Assembly (NCBI GenBank): GCA_023053575.1 | Contig: JAKZAP010000015.1 | Span: 14,070,142-14,134,141, forward strand | Direction of reading: 5' to 3' | DNA: 64,000 bases | Source: Branchinecta lynchi | Lineage: Eukaryota > Arthropoda > Branchiopoda > Anostraca > Branchinectidae | Shown: piece by piece, positions 56,484 to 64,000 of the stretch | Position numbering within the stretch: the stretch's first letter is position 1 | Layout: each line of letters starts with the position of its first letter | Position numbers and translations under genes: made by a program | The notes under the pieces: model-generated | The model's input: the letters and a program-made list of their open reading frames with translations, nothing else | Databases searched by the model: none | Told to the model about the DNA's origin: nothing

Positions 56484-57808
56484 GTTTACTCGATTATCTC
56501 ATCTCTGATCGACTTCAGAAAGACGTTTTCTTTTGACCAAATTCCTCTTTTTGGCACTATTCCCGGCGAATTGCATGCAAAAAAAAAGAGCTGGTGACAC
56601 TGAGAGGCGAACCTTCCCATCCAAATTTTCGAGTATTGGCAAATCCTGCCAGCTTATCCGTCAAGGGTATAGAGTCCAAAATCAGGTTCGGCATGTCTCC
56701 TTACCGCGGTACACGCCTTATACCGATCGACCTCAAAAACAACTTTGAACGTCAACCAAGTTTCCGGTTTCAGCCGGATTCCGGGTGAACCGTTGTCTGG
56801 CAAGAAAAGAAAGTTTAGATATGGATTCACCCTGCCTCCTTAGCCTACCCCTTAAATTCTTTAAGGGCTTAAAAGAGATATTTATTACACTAAATCTGAA
56901 ACCCACTCCCCACCAAGTTTGAAAAAAATATCTCAACCCCTTCGAGCCCACGAGACGACTGCCAAGACCACACCTAAGAGACATTGAACACGCAACAAGC
57001 CCCCCCCCCCTCTCATTTCACAAGTTTGAACAAAGATCTCAACCCCTTCGAGCCCACGAGATGGCTGCGAACTGCCAAGACTAAGAACTAAGAGACATTG
57101 CACACGCATCAAGCCTCCCCCCCCCCCCCTCTCATTCCGTAAGTTTGAACAAAATATATCAAACCCTTCGCAGCCTACGAGACGACTGCGAAGTGCCAAG
57201 ACTAAGAACTAGGAGACTAAAGAGATATTGCACACAGAACCGGTCCCCATTCCCCCTCCGGCATACCGTTGGATTAAACAGAGAGTAATGTCAGTTTTCC
57301 TCACCGAAGCGCGGTAAGGTTTCGCCTTGTACCGATAAAGGGGTAGGGTAGGAACTTGTATCGCCACCTGTTTTTTCCGAAAATTGGTCGACAGATTTTA
57401 TTGGATCAGACAGTTGTCTTTTCGACCCAGTAAATGCCGGTTGGGACTTGGGATATCGCTTAGACTATTACTTATCTTAAGTATTTTCGAAAGCTGCAAT
57501 AGCATGTCTCCACACCCTATATCGACTATATCATTTTGTTTTAAGACTTGATGTAATTAGCTTTTAAAAATATTTTTGTATTTCTTAATTTGAAACCCCT
57601 CCCCCAACCTAAATATATATAATGTAGCTATGGGGCACATCTTCAAACTCGACCTGTACTTTGACCCGAGGATCCTCCCACCAAGTTAGAACAAAATATC
57701 TCAATGGCTTCGAGTGTTATCGTGTTAACAAACAGACGGACAGATCGACGGACGGAAGGACAATTTACGAAGTCATAGATTCCCGTCACTTGCGTTCTGG
57801 ATCCCAAA
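56484..57808 (+). mobile_element. Family A diverged copy, A9
   Basis: Diverged units (TTCCGGTTTCAGCCGGATTC near 56760) and a 3' module (CTTTGACCCGAGGATCCTCC, a GACGGAC tract). The terminal palindrome is reduced to TCTGGATCCCAAA. An internal triplication lies at 56905-57230. It ends about 36 bp before MAK16 exon a on the other strand. Confidence 0.7.
56905..57230 (+). repeat. Three-unit tandem repeat inside A9
   Basis: About 110-120-bp units starting CAAGTTTGAACAAA, then ATCTCAACCCCTTCGAGCCC, then ACGAGACGACTGC, and ending in a C homopolymer before CTCTCATT. Starts are near 56912, 57021 and 57140. The first part is the family A 3' module, so the terminal module itself was amplified. Confidence 0.75.
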
Positions 57809-57844
57809 CGGCGGCAAGGAGGAAATTGTTTGATCTTGACTTAC

Positions 57845-57988
57845 CGTTCTACAGTCTTCATGTACAGATAGCATATTCCTTTCTCCTCGCGGACTGTGGC
57901 GTATTGACTGTTGGCTAGAGGGCATGATGATGCATTGCAGAGACCGGTCAAGTTGTATTCGTTTCGACAGAAGTTCTGACTCTTTGTC
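57845..57988 (-). CDS. MAK16: MAK16 homologue, internal exon a (N-terminal part)
   Basis: Read on the minus strand, this exon encodes 47 complete codons of the N-terminal domain of MAK16, a nucleolar protein that assembles the 60S ribosomal subunit. Recognised landmarks in order are [26 protein letters not shown] and [10 protein letters not shown]. They match the conserved family block by block, as I remember it. The four cysteines in the exon are a plausible metal-binding set (inference). It is flanked by an acceptor (TTTTATTTTAG) and a donor (CG|GTAAGT). It starts with one base completing a codon and ends with two bases, and the next exon at 35716-35898 supplies the missing base to give the expected Arg before AAFP. 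The start-codon exon was not found and should lie right of the window. Identity is firm. The exon borders are inferred from splice signals and phase. Confidence 0.93.
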
Positions 57989-58363
57989 CTAAAATAAAAG
58001 CAAATTCCATGTTTTCTCAATAATAGGAGGAAAGGTGGTCCGGAGGTGATCTACTTCTACTACTACAACTGCTAGTATTTCGCTACCTACCAGTAAATAA
58101 CGTATTATCTAAACATAAATAATGGGAAGAAGACTTAGGGGAGAGTTGAATAGTACGACACAACTTCTTTCTTTATTTATTTTTTTCAATGAAACGTATA
58201 GCCTATGTATCTTGCCCAGGGGCGTCGCTAAGGGGGGGGGGGGTCCTATTGTTTATAACTGGTATGACTCTTGGGCCTTCCGGACTCAGCCAGTCGTATA
58301 TTTTAAGATACTCACCTCCCACGCCCAAGCCCTTCAAACCGCTTCTGAGCTCAGTGATACAAC

Positions 58364-59501
58364 GATTCTAGGACAATTCGTCACAGGACAATTGCACAGG
58401 ACAATTGGTAACAGGACAATTCGTCACAGACAATTCGTCACAGGGACAATTCGTCACATGACAATTGGTCCACGGACTATTGGTCACAGGCCAATTCGTC
58501 ACTAGGACAGTTCGTCATTTTAGAAGTTTGCTCTTACAAAGGTATTTTGGATAAATAAAAAATGCCACCTCTTCACAAGAGGTTGTTTGAATCAGTATTT
58601 GAATCATTATTTTTAATCCTTGCTCTAATCTCCGATACTTAATCATCAGTCACTCATAATCATCTTCTCGAGGAGAGTGAAGGATTTATTAGTTAAATTT
58701 GGAACTCGCAAAGACTGAGAGAGGTCGTTATAAAGTCTATTTTTAAGGATTCTCATATACAAAACACAAATTCAAGCGAACAGGGATGTTCTCGAGAGTG
58801 TTCGTCTTGCAGCGATTTTGCTATCACCATGAGAATGCTGACAGCGTTCGCTTTTCTCCCAATTGTGGAAACCCCACCAGAGTTCTACCACTATGTTCAA
58901 ATCTATCGATCTGAAGTATATCCAATCCTCGACTACTTTGAAGACACTTACATAGGAAGAACCTCAAAGGCCATCAGGGCAAGCAGAAATGCTCTCTTTT
59001 CTATCCCTGTCTGGAATGTATTTGAGAGCGTCTCAGAAGACCTTCCTATGACTAACAACAATTTGAAGGATGGCATTCAGCATTCAAGAAACATATTGGA
59101 GCAGCTCATCAAAACATTTGTAAATTCATTTTGTTTCTGCTGCCGGAGCAGGGCAAAACAAAAATGAGTATTGAGACGTGGAAGTACGAAGACTAACCTG
59201 CGACTGAGAACAATAGTAGGGAGATATTGGTCTAGTCAATCGCTAATAGATACATGTTTTAATGCATTGTATAGCCATACTATTTTAATGTAACAGAGTA
59301 TTTAAGAATATATAGCTTAAAAACGAAATCCAACCTTGAAATCAGGCTCTCAGTGACAAAATGTCCTAATGACGAATTGTCCTTGTGACGAATTGTCCTT
59401 GTGACGAATTGTCCTTGTGATGAATTGTCCTTGTGACGAATTGTCCTTTTGACAAACTGTCCTGTGACGAATTGTCCTATGACAAATTGTCCTGTGACAC
59501 C
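58364..59501. mobile_element. MULE-like element with tandem-repeat inverted ends
   Basis: The left arm (58371-58517) is built of about nine imperfect units of GACAATTCGTCACAG. The right arm (59353-59500) holds the same units in inverse complement (GACGAATTGTCCTTGT). Between them lies the transposase fragment 58829-59167. The 8-mer GATACAAC occurs directly outside both ends (58356-58363 and 59502-59509), a plausible 8-9-bp target duplication as expected for MULEs. It is nested in the hAT-like element 58217-59644. Confidence 0.7.
58829..59167 (+). pseudogene. MULE-type transposase C-terminal fragment
   Basis: The 112-codon frame contains LDYFEDTYIGR (about residues 33-43), IPVWNVFESVSEDLP and TNNNLKDGIQHSR. 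The order FEDTYIGR, then W-N-V-(Y/F), then LPxTNN-x-(E/K)-G, matches the region after the catalytic core in animal Mutator-like (MULE) transposases, where the last block usually reads TNNxxEGWH. The DDE core itself is missing, so this is a remnant or an internally deleted element. It is centred between two inverted arrays of GACAATTCGTCACAG units (58371-58517 and 59353-59500), which fits a MULE. The frame is open, but the canonical Glu-Gly-Trp-His is altered. Confidence 0.7.
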
Positions 59502-59879
59502 GATACAACTAGGCTTCTAATGTTCAGTCTTCACCGCTAGCAGTTATCAAGAGTTTATTATCACATACGAGACGAAAAGATGAAACGGTCGGCAGGGCGC
59601 CTACCCCCCCCCCCCCTCTCGAGTTTTGGCTAGCGACGCCCCTGATTTTGCCCGATTTTTTGCAGCATGTAAAGGGTTTCCTGTAGATAGAATCTTTCTG
59701 GGGGTTTTTTTCTTCAAATTTTTCTCTCTCGCTTTTTTTCAATAGTAGGCTTAATTATGGATGTCGTCAGTGTATCATACTACCCGCCGGTGAAGGGTAG
59801 TATGACTTCATACTGTGTTCATGACACATATTTATTTTTGTGTTTTCTTATTATATTCACTAAAAAAAAATCCTGCGAA

Positions 59880-60420
59880 CTCTTAAAGACAGGAGGGACC
59901 ATATTTGCCCACAAGAATGTGCATAAGTATTCTTGGACATCCCCAGACCGACGCACAAGGAATCAAATCGATCATTTTCTGATCAGGAGAAGGTGCAGTA
60001 AATCCCTACAAGATCTTCGTGCTTTCAGGGGAGCAGACGTTTTCTCGCATCACAACCTAATGCTACTTGAAGGTGGTAGTCAAGTTAAAAGCCCCAAAAC
60101 GGAAACAACCGAATGCTAAACCACCTTACGCCTGCGAGAAACTACAGAACCCTGAAACACGACGAATCTTCACAATGGCCGTTTCTAACAAATTTGAGGC
60201 ACTCGAGAACCTGGATGACAGCGGCGACCAGGAGGTCCTGTGGGAGGTCATCAAGGAAACGTATAAAGAAGCTGCCGAAGAGGCCCTCGGCTATAAAGAA
60301 AAGACCGAAAGACGTCTCAGACGAGACATGGAGGCTCTTTAGCGAGAGACAACAAATAAGGCAGCAATTGATGGCATCGAATAAGGCGAAGGCCTTATTT
60401 CTTGAGCACGAGTAAAGAAA
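59880..60420 (+). pseudogene. LINE endonuclease C-terminus and linker (frameshifted)
   Basis: The frame at about 59930-60065 reads SPDRRTRNQIDHFLIRRR, then LQDLRAFRGADVFSHHNLML. This is the C-terminal end of an AP-like (EEP) endonuclease of non-LTR retrotransposons, where the IDH and SDH-type motifs carry catalytic residues. The second one here reads SHH instead of SDH. A frameshift near 60066 moves the linker (VVVKLKAPKRKQ to ERRLRRDMEAL) to another frame, and a second shift follows near 60340. The host is then interrupted by a B element at 60439. The fragment is non-functional. Confidence 0.8.
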
Positions 60421-60438
60421 TGGGTCGAACTCGTGAAA

Positions 60439-61476
60439 ACAAGAGCTGAAAGCTCATATGGCACTTGCAAGAGTAGTCAAAATGTTGGCGGGAGTTTTTT
60501 GTTTGGGAGTTTTGTACACAGTCGAATATTATTTTATTACACACTAGTAAGTAAAAAGTACTGTATTTTTTTGTTAGCATTTACTGCATTTCTAGAACTC
60601 TTCTTCTTCGATGGGCGGTTCAATGGTCTTCAGTACGGTTTCTTTATTTATATTCAAGTACGTTTCTTCTTTAAATTGTTGCTGCATAATTTCCCGTATT
60701 AAAGGCGCTAGAAATGCATCTGTAAGCAAAACCCTTGCGATCATTGATATATACAGTTTGGTCAAAAGTAGAGCCCTTGTGGCACACATGATAATGGGTT
60801 GAGATGTATCGTTTGATAAAAAGTACTTTTCGACCTTGGGGTGAAGATGCGCACTTTAAGGGAGCTAGAACCTTATTTGTAAGCAAAACCCTTGAGGCAA
60901 AAATGGTAATGAGCTCTTGGGGATCATGAAAATGCATATTTTGCTTAAAAGTATTTTTCTTAATTTGCGGTCACGATTGGTACTTTAAGGAACGGTAGGA
61001 TTTGGAAAGTGGCGAATTCTAAGCCAATCTTGTCGAATTTCTAATATTCCAGCCAAGTTTTATCGTCCTAGCACATTTGGAAGTACCTTTACTCGCTATC
61101 ACCGGAATTCCGGACTCCACCTTAAACTCCCCTCACAGTCGCCTGAGCCAATCCGGTTCTGTAAATGATTTATCCGAAGCATCAGTTAGTTATTCCCACA
61201 AAAGTTTCATCCCTATCTCTCCAGTCTAAGTCGGTCACATATTCCCCCCCCCCCAGTTTTCGTTGGATCCAGTCCGGGACATGAAAAGATCACCAGAGAC
61301 ATGTCCTCTGTTCAATTACAAAATTTCACTCAAATCCGATCAACCGTTCCAAAGTTACGCATGACTCAATATTCCGGATTCCCCCTTCCTCTACTCCCCC
61401 ACGACTATCGGATCGAGTATTTTTTTATCTACAAGTCAGTATGATAGGGTCCCTGATACGCCTCCCAAGTTTCGTC
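60439..61476 (+). mobile_element. Family B element B7 inserted in the LINE remnant
   Basis: The head ACAAGAGCTGAAAGCTCATA is intact. The body follows B4 (GCACTTTAAGGGAGCTAGAA; CAAGTTTTATCGTCCTAGCA). It stops in the CCCAAGTTTCGTCGT module, so the 3' hairpin is missing. GTGAAAA lies on both sides of the inserted stretch (60433-60439 and about 61473-61480), either a small duplication or deletion microhomology. Confidence 0.75.
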
Positions 61477-61729
61477 GTGAAAATCCCCAGAACCGCCATC
61501 ACCGGAAAAAGCGCCGTAGGGACAAGCGTCATTTTGCAGAGATGAAAGCCCAGATGGCAAAAGAGACATCAAAAAGCGGGGACTCAAGAGCTGTCTACAA
61601 AACCACGAACGAGATCATCGGAGAGCGGCCTTGCGTGGAAGGACCTGTAAGGGATCCGAGCGGCCGGTTAATCACTGACCCCGAAAAGATCGGCGAAGTT
61701 TGGGCCGCCCACTTCGATAGCCTGCTTAA
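61477..61729 (+). pseudogene. LINE linker before RT, continuation after the B insertion
   Basis: Open text reading AQMAKETSKSGDSRAVYK, then RDPSGRLITDPEKIGEVW and AAHFDSLL is the typical segment between endonuclease and reverse transcriptase in non-LTR elements (a GxLITDPE-type motif, then WAxHFxxLL). It resumes the LINE broken at 60439. It is cut again at the TTAA at 61726 by element P3, and the RT itself is not seen afterwards. Confidence 0.75.
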
Positions 61730-62112
61730 AGGACACCTGAACAGTGAAACCATACTTGAACACACCATGGAGAATACATTTACAGTTATGGCCACGGAGA
61801 GCATTCTTCTCCTGACCGTGACGTTTTCAAAATAGGGATGTTCGTTTCTGGAGGTTTGCACATGCAGACTCCAAGACAAAAAGCGCAATTCATTCAAATC
61901 TTGTACAGCGCTGGCCGGACCGAATCGGAATTTCTTCTCGATATACGTTTGGGCTTAACTGGTTAAAAAATATTCCAGAAGAAGGGTCGATTGGAGATAT
62001 TTTTTCATTTCTAAAATTCTTTGGAACTGAAATAAGGACAGATGCAAAATGGAGCAAAAATCATAGCTTTGAAGCACTATTTCGTATTTTGATTGGGTTT
62101 TCAGCCGCCCTT
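61730..62112 (+). mobile_element. TTAA-duplication element P3 (right end lost)
   Basis: The left end AGGACACCTGAACAG follows TTAA (61726-61729) within the LINE linker. Homology to P1 stops at GATTGGGTTTTC, about 60 bp before the expected end, so the right end and the rest of the LINE are deleted. Confidence 0.8.
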
Positions 62113-62289
62113 ATGACAGACCACTGGCGGCTATTCTTGGATGCCCTAAACGACTCTGGAGGTGCAGGAGGAACTAAGGTCTAAGATAAAGTTATGTGTT
62201 TCGATATACAGTTCTGTTCACCGAGGCAGACAATACTTTATCATCGAGTGCCAGGCGCCTCCACATTTGAGGGTTAGATGTGTTAGGGG

Positions 62290-63020
62290 CAGTGGCGAAA
62301 CTAGGGGGATCGTGGGGGGCAGCTGCCCCCCCCCCCCCCCACGAAAAATCCTGTCGGTAAATCGGCAGTGTTTGTCGGTGCGAAGCACCAACAAACGCTT
62401 TTATCATATCGTTTCTGATACCGACAAAAGCTCTGTCGGTAAAACAGGAAACTTCCTGTTGGGAAATCGGCAGCGTTTGTCGGTACGGCACGCTTTAGCA
62501 TTCAGTTTCTGACACCGACAAAAGCTCTGTCGGTAAGAAAGGAAATTTCAATCGGCAACGTCTGTCGGTGCACAGATTCCGTTTTCAATACCGACAAGAG
62601 CTCTTTAGGTAAATCAGTATACTTCTTGTTTGGAAATCGACAGCGTTTGTCGGTGCGGAGACGGTGCACAGATTCCATTTTCAGTACGCAAGAGCTCTGG
62701 AAAAACACTTTCCTAATACCGTTTCTGATACCAACATCAGCTCTGTCGGTAATCAGGAAGATTCCTGTCAGGAAATCAGAATTTTTTGTCGGTGCGGAGA
62801 TGATACCGCCAAAAGCCTTGTCATGAAATCAAGCCGATGATCGGATCGAGATCCTGATGTCTATTATTTTTCATTTTCCGATACAATCGTCGGTAAAATC
62901 TTGTCGGTAAAATGAGAACTCTCTTTTCCAACAAAATCTTGTTGTTATATTCAGCATATTTGTGAACCATTCGTCAGTGCGAGAGTTTTGATGTGGTGAC
63001 TGGAATATTCTCGTCGGTAA
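62290..63020 (+). repeat. hAT-type left end followed by a GTCGGT tandem array
   Basis: CAGTGGCGAAACTAG at 62290 looks like a hAT terminus, followed by a G run, a CAGCTG centre and a C run. From 62345 to about 63020 there are about six diverged units of 75-140 bp built on ACCGACAAAAGCTCTGTCGG and GTTTGTCGGTGCG. Each unit can fold as a hairpin. No matching right end was found, so this may be a truncated relative of the MITE at 14181, which has similar GTCGGT units. Short frames here are repeat artefacts. Confidence 0.6.
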
Positions 63021-63099
63021 ATCCGAAAACGCACTAACCAAACACTTCTTCGTTCATCTCTGTTAGTTGCCGGGAAACCAACCACACCGGAAAACCTGT

Positions 63100-63993
63100 T
63101 TCCTCGAATTCTTCATGAGCGATTTCTGTGTTCCCACCCATAAACTGCCCTTTTGGGTTGATCTGGCTGTTTACCAATCCGGAAAATAGTCCACTTTATT
63201 CAGTGACCTACGAGTTTCAAAATCCCGTCAGTCATACCCAAACCAAGTCGGCCCACCGAGGTTGGCTCAGTCCAGGATATCTGAATAAAACAATCAAGTC
63301 ACATGGGCGCGTATTGCCAAGTTTATCTCAATCGTTCAACCGATTTAGTCCCTAAGTGTTTAAGAAAATGTCCAGGGCATAACGGCGAGAAGAGGTTCGG
63401 ACAGAGAAATGGAACATATTTGGCATCTCTGTCACTCAAACGGAGCACTTCCGAGAAATTTCCATTGGGCCTATCGATCCGGTACACCTCAGCCCCACCT
63501 TCACCCAACGGACGTCAGATCCGGTCTGGGCCTCAAATTATTAGTCTACAGGTACCATGAGTTTTGTACCTTTCAAGTCTTATCCCAATCATTCTATCCG
63601 TTCGGCCCCTACTCGTATTACAATATTTCCCAGACCTGCTTGCAACACTGTCCTCGGACGCGGATAAATTAAGTATCTTGGGCAAGTTTCGGTCGAATCC
63701 GAGCACTTTCTAACACCCATGCACCCGTTCGATTTTTAAAGTATATCACAAAGTTACTCTGAACCCTACCTTCCACTCAGTTGTCGGATTTCGTTCGGAC
63801 ACACAAGCAGCATATTTAGGGCATCTGCTCTCATCAGCGATCAAGTTTCCATAAAACTGGATGGCCCGTTCACTTTACCTGTACTTTGATGCAACGCATC
63901 CTCATACCAAATTTCGACAAAATATCCCAACCCCTTTGAGATTTTGTGAATTTTGAAACTCATAGATGCTAAAGTTTTGGACCCCCCAAAAAC
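63100..63993 (+). mobile_element. Diverged A/B-type repeat at the right edge
   Basis: Modules reading CAAGTTTATCTCAATCGTTC, TTTCAAGTCTTATCCCAATC and CAAATTTCGACAAAATATCC recur at about 240-290-bp spacing. The end AAAGTTTTGGACCCCCCAAA (near 63971-63990) parallels the A palindrome. It is too diverged to assign to A or B. Confidence 0.5.
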
Positions 63994-64000
63994 CGCTTAG

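Larger units (their letters stand above)
21645..57844 (-). other. MAK16 gene body: two giant introns
   Basis: The interval between exons a and c contains one exon (b) and two introns of about 21,946 bp and 14,071 bp. Nearly all interspersed elements listed between these positions are intronic insertions on either strand. In-frame splicing across both introns is supported by exact phase agreement at all three exons. Gene continuity is otherwise inferred, because no transcript is available here. Confidence 0.85.
58217..59644. mobile_element. hAT-like element hosting the MULE
   Basis: The ends are a perfect 14-bp inverted repeat CAGGGGCGTCGCTA, each followed inward by a G (or C) homopolymer. 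CAGGGGCG-type ends are typical of hAT elements. The flanks ATCTTGCC (58209-58216) and ATTTTGCC (59645-59652) match at 7 of 8 bases, as an aged 8-bp hAT target duplication would. No hAT transposase is visible. The interior is mostly the nested MULE. Confidence 0.75.

Noticed and set aside
58122..58505. 127-codon frame
   Set aside because: Its C-terminal third is a translation of the GACAATTCGTCAC array and the rest spans the hAT end.
62162..62512. 116-codon frame and its minus-strand shadows
   Set aside because: It runs through poly-C and the GTCGGT array; no domain.

Overview
This is animal nuclear DNA from a repeat-rich, probably invertebrate genome. There are no operons or compact genes. 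The species cannot be named from the sequence. The window lies almost entirely inside the introns of one conserved gene on the minus strand, a MAK16 homologue (nucleolar 60S ribosome-assembly factor). Three consecutive exons were found at 57845-57988, 35716-35898 and 21515-21644. They are separated by introns of about 21.9 kb and 14.1 kb, and their splice phases fit exactly (2, 2, 0). The first exon should lie right of the window and the C-terminal exons left of it.

The introns are packed with mobile elements, many nested. The family letters used here are mine. A and B are related interspersed elements. Each has a 5' hairpin, internal minisatellite units (about 137 bp in A, about 430 bp in B), a GACG- or GACC-rich tract, and a 3' palindrome whose core also occurs near the 5' end. 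This layout resembles non-autonomous rolling-circle elements of the Helentron/DINE type. One copy (26456-27743) has a B-type head on an A-type body, and one B element sits inside another (52767-54222). C and D are inverted-repeat MITEs with 3-bp target duplications, and both went into the same base position of a third repeat, E. P is a 440-bp element with TTAA duplications. Others are palindromic or inverted-repeat elements (G, N, O, S, W, X, Y), a solo LTR, hAT-like elements with 8-bp duplications, and a MULE-type transposase remnant nested in a hAT-like element.

Protein remnants of mobile elements include an open reverse transcriptase frame of a non-LTR retrotransposon (49027-50139), a degraded relative (54990-56480), several LINE C-terminal ends with a CPLC-type zinc motif, and a LINE endonuclease remnant broken by B and P insertions (59880-61730). 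There are also a THAP-like duplicated pseudogene region (39310-39800), a MADF-domain first exon (33765) and three possible plus-strand exons (39799, 41054, 45244) of unknown function.

By region: 1-9 kb holds LINE ends, C1, A1, P1, E4 and repeats K and L. 9-17.9 kb is mostly unassigned, with a hAT MITE, G1 and J. 17.9-24.7 kb holds A3, the E array with D1, MAK16 exon c, N1, O1/N2, P2 and F1. 26.4-38.3 kb holds the B/A chimera with its LTR, W/X, E2/D2, A5, A6, MADF, E3/C2/C3, MAK16 exon b and an LTR-like region. 39-45.3 kb holds THAP and candidate exons, tandem repeats and A7. 46-57.8 kb holds LINEs, the B cluster and A9. 57.8-64 kb holds MAK16 exon a, the hAT/MULE nest, the broken LINE and diverged repeats. 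I saw no tRNA, rRNA or CRISPR array.
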